From the NCBI GenBank assembly GCA_011009095.1, contig VTPC01000033.1, positions 78,910 to 142,909 on the forward strand: a DNA stretch of 64,000 bases, written 5' to 3'. The notes beneath the pieces were generated by a model. It did not search any database. It saw nothing but the letters and a program-made list of their open reading frames with translations, and had not been told where the DNA came from. This document shows, one piece after another, positions 36,059 to 46,475 of this stretch (positions are counted from its first letter, which is position 1; every line of letters begins with the position of its first letter). Origin of the DNA: Ignelater luminosus (lineage: Eukaryota > Arthropoda > Insecta > Coleoptera > Elateridae). The position numbers and the translations under genes are program-made.

Positions 36059-36941
36059 AAGTGCAACATTGCAAACACAAAGATGTTAAATTTATTGCTT
36101 AAAATGCACCCAAAAATCCATCAAGTTCACAAAAGAAGGTAGATCTGCGCATAATTTCCATTAACATTTAAAATAATATCACAAGAGCTAAAACGGCAAT
36201 TACACGCAGTAGTCAGAAAGTGATTGAGGGCTATAAAGGATCTGATCTAGTAGTTGGGTTTAGAATATCAAAGCTTCAACCGTGTTTGCCAACAAGAATG
36301 GCCCAAGACAGAGTGGACTTTGTAATAATTTCCAAAGCGAATGACTAGGCAAAACAGGAAAAAAATAAAGAAATTGAATAGCCACAAAAATATTCTGCAA
36401 GCTTAAAATTTAGAATTAGCAAAGTTGTCTATTTATTATTGCACTTTAAAAAGAATCTTCTTCTTTTGGATAACAAGAATTGTTAGATGGGAAACTGGTT
36501 GAAAATATAAAGTCCAGCCAATTTGTAAGTATCTTAATTGTAGAACAAGCTTAATAATAAAAAAAAAGAAATAAAAAGTCGCCTAATGAGGAAAATTCCG
36601 AACTCAAGAAATCACGTTATGTCAGGTTTCCCTATCCATCTTAATTTAAAATACTTGATATTCTAATCATTAACAGGATGTATATTAGTATGACAAACTA
36701 ACTAATAACTGATAATTACAAAGCGAAGCCTGTTTCAATTTGTTAAACTGTTTAAATATCAATCACCATTTCATTTTAATTAAAAGCAATTCATATGATG
36801 TTCTAGTTTTAATTGCCGTTATCGTAAATGAATATCTTTCAAGAATTACGTTTAGTATAAATAAATTTTAATTACGTATCTTGATTTTATTAATTTATCA
36901 TTAATAATAATAATTATTATTGTTATTACAATTTTGATATA
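36059..36941. other. AT-rich intergenic DNA
   Basis: No gene or structured repeat recognised. Increasingly AT-rich towards 36.9 kb, with a short TAATAATAATTATTATT palindrome just before the next element. Confidence 0.35.
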
Positions 36942-37937
36942 CAGTGTGTCCAAGATAAAGATGCACAGCATGGGGATCCTGGAAACGGTAAGAGATACAG
37001 GATCGGTTAAATGGGATGAAAGTTGGCTATTTATAGGACCTTCTTGTTGGCGTTTGCAAAATCTAGATATCTTGGATAGTTTCAGAGATATTAAAAAAAA
37101 AGTAGATTTCTCGATTTTCGTTATTATTTTTTCTTTTATTAATTTGAAGAGATATCGAAAAACTAAAATCACTTTTCCATTGCCACTTTTTGCTCTCTAT
37201 TAAAATACGCTAACAAAAGTCTTGTACAACGTTTCGGTTTCGAGTAACCATCATCAACCCCATTTTTTTAAATAGGCGGAAAAACAATTAAAAATTGTTT
37301 TTGAGAGCTCTTGTTGTTATGATTTTAATGATGTAAACATGAAAGGGTTATTTTGATTTCTTATGCTATAAATTAATGCATTCTGCAGTGCCCTGGCCTG
37401 CACGATCACCTGATCTAACACCGTTAGATTTCTTTCTTCTGTGGTTATGTCAAGAATCATGTGCTCAACCAAAATTTTGAAGATGAACAGCAATTATTAC
37501 AGTTGGTCAACACAAAAAAATTAAAACCAAAACAACCCTATGATGTATCATTAGAATCGTGTCAACAAGAGCTATCCAAAACAATTTTCAATTGTTTTTT
37601 CGCCTATTTAGAAAAATGAGGTTGATGATGGTTACTCGAAACGGAAACGTTGTACAGGAATTTTGTTAGCGTATTTTAATAGAGAACAAAAAGTGGCAAT
37701 GGAAAAGTGGTTTTAGTTTTCCGATATCTCCTCAAATAAATAAAAGAAAAATTAATAACGAAAATCGAGAAATCTACCTTTTTTTAAATATCTCTGAAAC
37801 TATCCAAGATACCTAGATTTTGCAAACGCCAACAAAAAGGTCCTATGGATAGCCAACTTTCATCTCATTTAACCGATCCTGTATCTCTTACCGTTTCCAA
37901 GATCCCCATGCTGTGCATCCTTATCTTGGACACACTG
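36942..37937. mobile_element. Long-inverted-repeat mariner-like element, copy C
   Basis: A 996-bp palindrome flanked by TA on both sides. The left end is CAGTGTGTCCAAGATAAAGA; the right end mirrors it (TCCTTATCTTGGACACACTG). Arms of about 390-400 bp are >90% similar by eye. The subterminal block GGGATCCTGGAAACGGTAAG...CGGTTAAATGGG lies at about 36972-37017. The ~200-bp centre holds transposase coding remains (see separate entry). Confidence 0.92.
37385..37515 (+). pseudogene. Mariner-type transposase fragment at the centre of palindrome C
   Basis: The plus strand reads WPARSPDLTPLDFFL (about 37394-37438), then after a one-base shift YVKNHVLNQNFEDEQQLLQL (about 37446-37505). In mariner-like transposases with DUF4817-type or related N-termini, the same box WPARSPDLTPLDFFLWGYVK holds the third catalytic acidic residue. 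It is unique sequence between the two arms, so it marks what the arms once flanked. The rest of the transposase is deleted. Confidence 0.82.
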
Positions 37938-40485
37938 TATAGCAGATTTCCCAAGCTGGTTTTTTATGAAAAATACTAATACTAAAACAAGATATACATA
38001 AGTAACGAACGATATCGTTTCGGCTAATTTCTACAAGGTTTTCCTTACATCCAGCGCAGGGCTTCAATCTAACTTCTATTAGTTTGTTTGTTAAAGTTTG
38101 ATAACAAATTATCTCTTCTCTTATTATTTAACATAGTGACTAGTTTAATAGACTCCATGAATAATCTCGAATTTTAAATTGGGAAAATACATTTTTCTTA
38201 ATATTTCAGTTCAAATACTTTTAGAGAAGGCTGTTGTATAATAACATAAATTGTTTATGCATAACCCAGAACACATTAGCATTGCCATAAACTAGTTACG
38301 TCTATTTTACACCAAGTGGCGCCCAACGTGGTGCGTGAAATATCAATAGATGTATGAATCGAGACTTCTTGTAAATCATTTGAACAGCAACAAGCGTTTC
38401 TGATTGGTTTTCGTTGTTACATGCGACTTCGATGAAAATAAAGAAAGATTTTAATTTTTTTCTATTAAAGATGAATAATTACTTAGAACCTTGATTGCAT
38501 AATGTAGAAAACAACTTTATACCAATTAAACAATCGAAGTATACACATCTACAGTTAGTTTGGAATTTTATTTGCCAACATTCACAAATATAAATTCCAC
38601 AGAAATTCTATACTATTTATGTTCTGAACTTTCATACTTTATTTCAAGTTCAAGTCTTTGTTTTCCAAGTACAATAACCTGATATTGGCTGAAAAGCTGA
38701 CTTATTCATAAATGTAAGTGTATACAAATGTATATTTATGTGTACTTAAGTATTATCATTATCGATTAAAGCGGCCGTTTCATGGGCAAGCACGCCAATT
38801 CTAACAATTCACAAATAACATAAATATTTATGCATGCAAACACGAAATTATTTTATATCATCAATTAAATTCCAGTTATTCGATATCGTGTATATACAAG
38901 CGGTCAATGAAATTGTGATATTTCATGCACCTGCTTCGTTGTTGGGGAACACGCGCCAACTACGACACATGTAATGATAAACTTTAAACAATATTACGTT
39001 ATTGAATGGTGTGACACATCATCATGCTATTGTACTCTGATCTGTGACAGTTTATTAGTCAATGTGGTTTATGAATGTATGACCTTGGCGGTATAAAAAC
39101 ATTATATTTTGTTTTAGATTTATAAATCTAGTAAATATTTTTAATATTATTAAGCGAATTATAAGTTATAAATGAGATTGGTGGTTTTTAAAAAACGAAT
39201 TTTCCAAAGACCCTGAATTAAAAATATTCTCTTTTTAATTCTTTTGGTATTATCCGTTCAAGATTTATTATCAGACTAACTTTATAAAAACATCATGTTA
39301 AAATGATAAAAAGAAAATGCTAACTAGGTATATAATATTACATTACAGTATTTTATTCTTAATTATATAGGTTGTTGCACTATAACTAGCGGAAATCTGG
39401 CTGTGACACATCGTATAATAAACTAAAACAGAAGGTTTATTGCTGATACTGATAATACAAAAGGATATCTTTTTGTGCATGCATTTTTATCGATTTGAAG
39501 TTATTAATGTAGCATGTCAAACATGAAACTTTTGTAAATAATTTACAATGGGCGATAAAGAGCTTTTCCGGGTATTCAATTTCTCTTGTTTTTCTTTTTT
39601 TATAAATGAGTACCTCTACACGCTTAATTACATATAACTAAACATTTAATGTGATATTATTCATATCATGTTGCTATTTACGATTATAATGCTGTATCGA
39701 TTCAGATTATTTTCGATTATACAAATGAACAATTAACAAATACCGCGAAGACTCGCAATGTTGTTAAAAGTTGAAAGTACTTAATGGTTCATTGTTAAAT
39801 ACAGAACATCTTTCTTTTGTTTTTAGAAAAAAAAGTGTTTAGTGCAAGAACACTATAGCGCGATGACATAGTAGATGAGACAACCTTCATGAGCCTGTCA
39901 GCGCGAGGATGGCCTAGAGTTACCAGAGCGAAGCGCAGGTAGTCTTAGTTTTATTAAAATGTTTGCAGGTTGCGTATTAAAACTATTATTGAAACAGCTA
40001 AGGTTCACCTTATCCTTTCACTCTGGAACCTTTACAATACACCGCAAGTTGAAAGCGGTGAGAAGTCTCGCAGTGTACTGCGTGATTCCTATATCCCAGT
40101 GTTTACCTGAGATATTATGCCTTAAATGTCATATTCCAAGTTCTAATCGCACTTCTCTGGAAATGTCTTGATCAGCTGACTATTTGCAGAAATTAAATTA
40201 TAGTAAGCCACACGAATTTATAAGATTAGAGGTAAAAAGAAATAAGTAGTGTATTATGAAATTAACTAAGAATGTCACCAGTGATGATCATCTCTTGTTC
40301 AGACACATATCTTTCTTGTGAGAGCTCAATCTATATGTGTGCTATCATTTGGTAAATTCGGAAGTAACCTTCACAGTTGGTACGTGACCGATGAGTTAAC
40401 TTCCTGGCAGTTTGCCATAAAGAGATAAAAATTCTTTATTTTCTAATAGGGGAAAAAAGAACAATCCCGTACTACTATGTAAATA
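37938..40485. other. Intergenic DNA with an isolated primer-binding-site-like motif
   Basis: No gene recognised. See the separate entry for the tRNA-Lys-like motif at 38317. A moderately GC-rich patch at 39840-40160 has an open frame (39959-40171) without known similarity. Confidence 0.35.
38317..38334 (+). other. tRNA-Lys-type primer-binding-site-like sequence
   Basis: TGGCGCCCAACGTGGTGC matches 17 of 18 bases of the complement of the 3' end of eukaryotic tRNA-Lys (TGGCGCCCAACGTGGGGC), the usual primer site just inside the 5' LTR of many LTR retrotransposons. It is preceded by TTTTACACCAAG, where an LTR would end in CA. I see no gag or pol downstream, so it would be a relic. Confidence 0.5.
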
Positions 40486-41790
40486 AAGGGTTTTCCAATA
40501 AGAGGTGTTATTTTGATATTCAAAGAAAAGTGCCATTTTTTAATATAAATGATCGGATGTTTATTTCATTATAAAGAGGAAGGTATGCCGTTAATAGTGG
40601 AAAATAACATCAGGCAAATGACCACCACGACCACGCTTACAGGACAATATCCTTTTCATGAAATTTTCCATAACCAAATCGCAAAGTGGCTGCCCTATGT
40701 CCTCGATAGCCTCACGAATTCCATCTTTGAGGTCTTGAATCGACGCTGGGCTGTTGGCGTAGACCTTCTCTTTCACGTGGCCCCAAAGAAAGAAGTCGCA
40801 AGGTGTTAAATCACAAGATCTCGGTGGCCAATTGTGATCACCTCTTCGAGAGATAACACGGTCCGGAAACTTTTTCCGTAAAAGATCAATGGTTTCGTTG
40901 CTTGTGTGGCACGTAGCGCCGTCTTGTTGAAAGTAAACGTTGTCCAGATCAATACCATCCAATTCCGGCCATAAAAAATCGTTAATCATCTCTCGATAGC
41001 GCAATCCAGTCACCGTAACTGTTGCTCCAGCCTCATTTTCGAAAAAGTAAGGTCCAATGACTCCGCCGGACCATAAACCGCACCAAACAGTCACACGTTG
41101 AGGATAGAGAGACTTTTCAACAATAACTCTTGGATTTTCTGAGCCCCAGATCCGACAATTTTGCTTGTTGACGAAGCCACCGAGGTGGAAATGGGCCTCA
41201 TCACTCAAGATGATTTTTCGATGGAATTCTGGATCATTTTCATGCATTTCAACGACCCAATCAGCAAAGACACGACGTTGTTGATGATCGGCCGGCTTGA
41301 GTTCTTGTGTTAACTGGACTTTATAAGCCTTAAGACCCAAATCTTTATGCAAAATACGGTGTAATGACGTTTGTGGAATGGCTAATTCCAAAGAACGACG
41401 AGGAATGGACAAACCTGGGTTTTCTTTAACACTTTCGGCTACAACAGCAATATTCTCGGCTGTTCTTGAGCGACGTGCACGGGTTTTATTCTTCACATCA
41501 CTAACTTGTCCTAAGAGCTCGAATTTTTTCACCAATTTCTGTATTGCGGTCCGACAAGGTGCTTCACGGTGACCCAAAAATGTTCGAGTTTTACGAACCG
41601 TCTCTGCCAAATTTTCACCATTTTTATAGTGAATTTTAATAATTTCAATGCGTTGTTGAAGCGTGTATCGTTCCATATTTATTAATGGCGTAGTTTCTAC
41701 TTGTCAAATGTCAAAAAATGATAGCTTCAAAAGTGACATCTACCGAAATAGCGGGCTATTCAAAATAACACCTCTTATTGGAAAACCCTT
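40486..41790 (-). mobile_element. Complete mariner-type element (DD41D-like), intact
   Basis: 1305 bp with terminal inverted repeats AAGGGTTTTCCAATAAGAGG followed by TGTTATTTTGA at both ends (about 31 bp, no mismatch seen), flanked by TA at 40484-40485 and 41791-41792. It contains a single uninterrupted transposase gene. The perfect ends and intact frame indicate a young insertion. Confidence 0.95.
40591..41676 (-). CDS. Intact mariner-family transposase, 361 aa
   Basis: A transposase that would bind the element's inverted repeats and cut and paste it into TA sites in the nucleus. The ATG start (MERYTLQQRIEIIKIHYKNG) is family-typical. The first HTH covers residues ~5-55, a basic linker follows (KTRARRSRTAENIA), and the second HTH ~80-115 includes GLSIPRRSLELAIPQTSLHR. 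Catalytic residues: Asp in IILSDEAHFHLGG, Asp in VYFQQDGATCHTS and Asp in SCDLTPCDFFLWGHVK. By my count 41 residues separate the last two, matching the DD41D spacing known for the rosa group. The C-terminus ends RGRGGHLPDVIFHY. There is no stop or frameshift over 361 codons, so it could be functional. Expression cannot be judged from sequence. Relatives with very similar sequence are widespread in insects. Confidence 0.95.
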   Translation of the reverse strand: MERYTLQQRIEIIKIHYKNGENLAETVRKTRTFLGHREAPCRTAIQKLVKKFELLGQVSDVKNKTRARRSRTAENIAVVAESVKENPGLSIPRRSLELAIPQTSLHRILHKDLGLKAYKVQLTQELKPADHQQRRVFADWVVEMHENDPEFHRKIILSDEAHFHLGGFVNKQNCRIWGSENPRVIVEKSLYPQRVTVWCGLWSGGVIGPYFFENEAGATVTVTGLRYREMINDFLWPELDGIDLDNVYFQQDGATCHTSNETIDLLRKKFPDRVISRRGDHNWPPRSCDLTPCDFFLWGHVKEKVYANSPASIQDLKDGIREAIEDIGQPLCDLVMENFMKRILSCKRGRGGHLPDVIFHY

Positions 41791-41792
41791 TA

Positions 41793-42874
41793 CTTTGTCA
41801 GAATCCAAAAGTTCTCTGTCATATTGTTTTAATCTTGTGCATTTACCATCGTGTTTGATACCCATCAATTTTATGCTCATACTAGTGGAACATAGCTGTA
41901 GAGTTGGGAATGTGTTTAATGTACGATATCAAGTTTGATCAAAACGAGTCCAAGGCGTGTGCTATGCGTAAACCGTACACAGGTAGTTATAAGTCTTGGC
42001 TTCTCAACTACTAAAATAACATTAGGTTGGATTGTAGATTAACTAAATTTGCTCCAAAACCTGTAAACGTGAGTAACTTCGAAAGGTCTTGATCTTTCCT
42101 AAGTTAACCCGCCGCTCAAGCAAGGTATTTCAATGCTGTTACATGTCAAAATCCACAGGTGGTTTTCATATCAAAAATATGATACAAAGTTTTTTAACAT
42201 AAATCATTAATGCTTTATTATCAGCGTTAGTTTTCAATTTGAAGTTAATTAAAAATTAAAAATGACAATCTAACTGTCTGAGTGAATAAGTCACAGACAC
42301 ATCCAAGAACGCCATCAATAAATACTTCATGCTCTTTTAAGATGGGATATTAAAATGGATGAAGAAGTTGCAGTGAAACAGCTCTCACATTTTGAGAGAT
42401 AAAGGTGTACAAAGACAAAAGATGCACGTACAGCAGTTGAGCAGGTTCCCTGAATAAACAAGCGTCATACTGCTGAAAAAAGCTACTGAGGATCCTACCC
42501 AGCATCTAGATTGTAGGCTATAGCGCTGTCAAAGGTCGTGATGGGAGCGGACCGGGACCTTTCGCCGGGGAGACGTTTGCAGCAGACCTTGTTTCACCGC
42601 AGGAACAGTTCGCCTCAAATAATAAGTTCTAACATATTTATTTCGAGATATTTATCTGAACTAATGTGCAGTTATGCTTTATTTTTGCTAATTTGTCACG
42701 TAATGGTAATAACTAATGTGAAATTTATAAAAGTAAGCCTACAGTAGTTTTATAAATCAGAATCAGTAATTAACAAACTGAAATAAGAAAATTTTTTTGT
42801 GTTTGGCAGTATTGCATTAAGTTCATTTTGACAAATTTCTAATTTTATATCTTCTCGACATTTAACAGCTTATA
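41793..42874. other. Spacer between two intact mariner elements
   Basis: No gene recognised. A more GC-rich patch (42480-42610) includes GTCGTGATGGGAGCGGACCG, part of which (GTGATGGGAG) recurs near 44418. No structure otherwise. Confidence 0.35.
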
Positions 42875-44156
42875 CGAGGGTGGTCAGAAAAGTTTCCGAC
42901 CTCAACGTGAAGATGGCAGCAGTCGTAAATAAAAGCTACTGAATTTCGTTGTTCATCTGTTTGCAGTTACTCACCAAAGTTTCAGCGCAGTTTTTATGTA
43001 ACAGTCGTTTGGGTAAGTTGATGTGAGTTTTTGTTGTGAAAATGGACAAAATCGAGTATCGAGCTGTCATTAAATATTTGTTTTTGAAAGGCAATACGCC
43101 TTCGCAAATAAAAGATGAGTTGGATTCAGTGTATGGGGACTCTGCACCATCATTTACCACAGTGGAATTTTGGGCTGCTGAATTTAAACGTGGCCGTAAG
43201 AGCTTGGGAGACGATGAACGTTCGGGACGTCCAAAAACTGCAACTACCGACGAAAACATCGCCAAAGTTCACCAAATGGTGCTAGACGACCGCCGAATTA
43301 AAGTGAGAGAGATAGCAGATGTTATGAACATGTCAAAAGAACGTATTTGTCACATATTAAATCAACATTTAGGCATGAGAAAGCTGTCTGCGCGTTGGGT
43401 GCCGCGTTTGCTCACGTTAGACCAAAAACGTGTTCGAATGAATATTTCCAACGCTCTTTTGGCGCAGTTTAGGCGAAATAAATCCGAGTTTTGGCGCCGA
43501 TTAATTACTGTAGATGAAACTTGGATACACCATTATACGCCCGAAACAAAAATACAGTCCAAACAGTGGACTGCAAAGGGGGAACCGGCTCCAGAAAAAT
43601 CAAAAACTGTTTTTTCGGCTGGGAAAGTGATGGCGACTGTTTTTTGGGATAGTCATGGAGTTATTTTAATCGATTATCTTCAAAAAGGAAAAACCATTAC
43701 AGGAGCATACTATGCATCATTACTTGACAAGCTGAAGGTAGAACTTGCGAAAAAACGGCCACATTTGCAGAAAAAGAAAATCCTGTTTCACCAAGACAAC
43801 GCACCGTCTCACACCTCAGCGGTTGCCATGGCGAAAATCCCCGAATTACGGTTTGAACTGCTTGACCATCCGCCTTACTCACCAGATCTAGCCCCAAGCG
43901 ACTTCTTTTTGTTCCCTCATCTAAAAATTGCGCTCGGAGGACAAAAATTTTCGTCAAAGGAAGAGGCAATCACCTTCGTGAACAATTATTTTGTAGAGAA
44001 AAATGCCGAGTACTATTTGGACGGGTTACAGAGATGGGAGCATCGCTGGGAGAAGTGTGTAGAGTTACAAGAAGACTATGTTAAAAAATAAAAAAGAATT
44101 TTCAGAAAAAATGCCTTGTATCTTTGTTAGGTCGGAAACTTTTCAGACCACCCTCG
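42875..44156 (+). mobile_element. Complete mariner element (DD34D), intact
   Basis: 1282 bp with inverted repeats CGAGGGTGGTCAGAAAAGTT then TCCGACCT at both ends (one mismatch region), flanked by TA (42873-42874 and 44157-44158). Length and ends are those of classical ~1.3-kb mariners. Confidence 0.95.
43042..44091 (+). CDS. Intact mariner transposase, DD34D, 349 aa
   Basis: I choose the ATG at 43042 (MDKIEYRAVIKYLFLKG); an upstream in-frame GTG at 43036 is not a plausible eukaryotic start. Domains: first HTH ~1-50 with TVEFWAAEFKRGRKSLGDDE, linker ERSGRPKTATTDENI, and second HTH around VREIADVMNMSKERICHIL. The mariner signatures WVPRLLTLDQKR and VDETWIHHYTPETK (first Asp) come next, then LFHQDNAPSHTS (second Asp) and PPYSPDLAPSDFFLFPHLK (third Asp), with exactly 34 residues between the last two catalytic Asps. 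It ends HRWEKCVELQEDYVKK. No stop or frameshift is present. It closely resembles Mos1/mauritiana-class and irritans-class relatives in length and motifs; I cannot fix the subfamily without alignment. It is likely young and possibly active. Confidence 0.95.
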   Translation: MDKIEYRAVIKYLFLKGNTPSQIKDELDSVYGDSAPSFTTVEFWAAEFKRGRKSLGDDERSGRPKTATTDENIAKVHQMVLDDRRIKVREIADVMNMSKERICHILNQHLGMRKLSARWVPRLLTLDQKRVRMNISNALLAQFRRNKSEFWRRLITVDETWIHHYTPETKIQSKQWTAKGEPAPEKSKTVFSAGKVMATVFWDSHGVILIDYLQKGKTITGAYYASLLDKLKVELAKKRPHLQKKKILFHQDNAPSHTSAVAMAKIPELRFELLDHPPYSPDLAPSDFFLFPHLKIALGGQKFSSKEEAITFVNNYFVEKNAEYYLDGLQRWEHRWEKCVELQEDYVKK

Positions 44157-44172
44157 TAGAACAAGAACAGAT

Positions 44173-44215
44173 AGGTTAGGTAAGGTTAGGTTAGGTTAGG
44201 TTAGGTTAGGTTAGG
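44173..44215 (+). repeat. Interstitial (TTAGG)n telomere-type repeat
   Basis: Six uninterrupted TTAGG units (44186-44215) preceded by TTAGG-TAAGG and a partial unit, 15 bp downstream of the mariner end. TTAGG is the ancestral insect telomere motif. With under ten units and unique DNA on both sides, it is interstitial rather than a chromosome end. Confidence 0.9.
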
Positions 44216-44690
44216 TTTTTAGTAGATAGTAGATAGTAAATTATATATCATATTTGCTAAGAAGTTGAAATCGAGTCCGCACCTGCTTTGCTGCTCTGAA
44301 CTAAAAATCTTCAAATGAAAGTGTCAGTATGCTACACTTGTGAATGGTTATCGCGGCAAAAAGTGTCTGCGGTCAGAAGCTCGCAGCGAATGGGTTGCGG
44401 CGAAACGTCCTAGACCGTGATGGGAGGCAGCTTACCAACCTTTAATCTAGTTCAAACTCCAATAAGAAAGACAAGTGCAATGTGCGCGCAACATCGTGAT
44501 CCGAGTCATTTAAAAGAGTAATTTCTGTTAAAACCTAGCATGTATTTCTTGAATGCATCCGATGGCTAATCTGTAAAGGCTAGGAAACCCAAAATAAATG
44601 TCAAAAATCTCAACGTTCCTAGTGAACCAACGTAACTATTATAACAATAATATACGCCCGAGCCCATATCAGTTCGGTTACTTATATAGG
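44216..44690. other. Spacer
   Basis: No gene recognised between the TTAGG repeats and the next mariner relic. Confidence 0.35.
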
Positions 44691-45500
44691 AGGTGTGTCA
44701 ATAAACTAATGAGACTGGCAACGTAGCGTTCGATGTGGCAACACTGCGGACTACCGGTTTAGAGGGAAGGCGACTCAACATGCGATGATTCGCCAGTACG
44801 AGTTTGAATTGCGTGGAGTCATTTGGTTGGTCGTGGGAATTTTTTTCGTAAACTGTTTTTTTCTGCGTTCTGAAAATGAGTGATATCAATCTTGGGCAAC
44901 ATTGTGCTATCAGGTTTTGCTTCAGACTTAGTCACAGTACAACAGAAACTTCTGCAAAGCTTCAGCAGGCCTATAGAGACAATGTATTGTCAAGAACTCA
45001 GGTTTGAAGAACTACCAAAATGTTGCCAGAATCCGAGATCGTATGCGTTCTGATCGTCGTTTGCCAACAATTTTACCGAAAAGTTTTTGAAAGACTTGGA
45101 AAAAGTATCATGGGTGTGAGATCAAGCATCAAGAACAACAGGATGCTGCATCACGACAATGCACCTTGTTATACTGCATTTGAATTAATGAGTTCTTGGC
45201 AAGTGGCTCCTCACACCCCCCCTTATTCCCCAGACTTGAGTCCTTGTGACTTTTTTCTTTTCCTAAGATTAGAAATCACCTCAAAGGACAGAATTTTGGG
45301 ACACTAGAAGACATGAAAACTGCCGTAATCAACCAGCTGAAGGCAATTTCAATATCTGAGCTCCATCACTGCTGTGAAGAATGAAAAAATCGTCGCTATG
45401 TGGTTTCTCAAGGTAATTACTTTGAAGGAGACAATGTGAAATTGTAATCTTAATTGAATTAAAAAATTACAAAAATCAGTCTTATTACTTTATTTAGTTC
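44691..45500 (+). mobile_element. Internally deleted mariner relic
   Basis: Left end near GGTGTGTCAATAAACTAATG followed by AGACTG; the right end reversed reads AATAAAGTAATAAGACTGAT. The two share AATAA.(C)TAATAAGACTG-type text, a plausible decayed inverted repeat. Ends are approximate. Confidence 0.65.
44876..45447 (+). pseudogene. Mariner transposase with large central deletion
   Basis: The N-terminus MSDINLGQHCAIRFCFRLSH followed by TTETSAKLQQAYRDNVLSR is a typical mariner start (first HTH). A frameshift and a deletion remove the second HTH and the first catalytic Asp; a short RMRSDRRLPTILPKS piece remains. Coding similarity resumes with MLHHDNAPCYTAFE (second catalytic Asp) and PPYSPDLSPCDFFLFLRLE (third Asp), and then, after a frameshift near 45275, NHLKGQNFGTLEDMKTAV. 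The end is NRRYVVSQGNYFEGDNVKL and a TAA at 45445-45447. About 150 codons are missing. It is clearly inactive, and of a different mariner lineage from the intact copy at 42.9 kb. Confidence 0.85.
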
Positions 45501-46475
45501 TTTTGGTAAATATTGAAAGATCGCAAAAGCAGTTAACTTGCAGTATAAGAAATATCTTTTCGTAATTGTTTTACCAAAAGATCAGTGGAGTAGATTTTCT
45601 AGATAATAAAACTACCGACGCTCAATTTTACAAACTTTGACAAGAAAGCGCAAGAATCTTTTCATAGTTCTGAATGCTCAATAGCACTAGAAACTGAAAA
45701 CCAAAAGAAAACTTAAAAGTCTTCAATGAATTTAAAAATTATAGACAAAAAAGTGTTGTACTGAAAATGTTAACACCTCCACCTTCTAAACAAAGGCGTC
45801 TGTAAGAAAAAAACTTTATTTTTTGATGTCCCATCATCTTCTTGCAATTATCAGGATACAAGGTACATACATTATATCTTGAAAGCGATCAAAAGTAAAA
45901 GCAATAAAAATGGCCGAACTAATATGGACTTGGACTTGTAAACAACTATAACAACGACGCAACTGTAGCAACAGTAACAGAAATAACGACAACAATAATA
46001 CACGACGGCAACAAAACAATAGAACACAGGAAACATAAAGTAAACACAGAAACAATAGAAACAATGCTCAAAGTTATCATTTATTTTCAAAAATATCAAG
46101 TTTACAATTTTAATGTCCCGAATTTTATATCCATTACATAGAAATCTTGGCGCCCAACGTGGGGTGATCACAGCAATTATTTTTGTTAATTTCAGCGTCC
46201 AGTGATTTATTAGAAAAGGTTGGCAATATTATGAAAAAACGGATCACAACGATAGATAGCTAGGAGAAAAGGCGCGTCTGAAGGAACTACTAAAGAAAAA
46301 AAAATTGGTGGTGTTATCGGTTTCGAGTTGCAATCGTCGATCATACAGCAAGCAATTACACACACCCCAACTTAAATGAAATCACTTTTTTCTTTCAAAT
46401 ATTTTTTTTCAAAAAAAAAAAAAGTATGCCAGTAAAAAGTACATTATACCAAAGCAGTTTAATGAACAATATATA
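45501..46475. other. Intergenic DNA with A/C-rich low-complexity tract and PBS-like motif
   Basis: 45935-46060 is an AAC/ACA-rich low-complexity tract. A tRNA-Lys-type primer-binding-site-like motif follows at 46148. A poly(A) tract (about 46409-46423) lies further on. No gene recognised. Confidence 0.4.
46148..46165 (+). other. tRNA-Lys-type primer-binding-site-like sequence
   Basis: TGGCGCCCAACGTGGGGT matches 17 of 18 bases of the complement of the tRNA-Lys 3' end. It is the second such site in the window (the other is at 38317). No gag or pol sequence follows, so it would be the remains of an LTR element. Confidence 0.55.

Noticed and set aside
36934..37203. Plus-strand and minus-strand open frames over palindrome C's left arm
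   Set aside because: They lie entirely in the inverted-repeat arm and are not mirrored as open frames in the other arm. No similarity to transposase.
38317..38334. Minus-strand tRNA-Lys gene
   Set aside because: The match covers only the last 18 bases including CCA, which eukaryotic tRNA genes do not encode, and no T-loop GGTTCGA or other tRNA arms are present. A primer-binding site is the better reading.
43036..43041. Upstream GTG start for the 42.9-kb mariner transposase
   Set aside because: The GTG-AAA preceding the ATG is not a likely eukaryotic start, and the mariner family begins with M(D/N)KIEYRAV at the ATG.
45834..46171. Cys-rich minus-strand frames (repeats of CYCCYSC and LLLLL) near 45.9 kb
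   Set aside because: They are readings of an A/C-rich low-complexity tract; both frames overlap each other and have no signal of selection.
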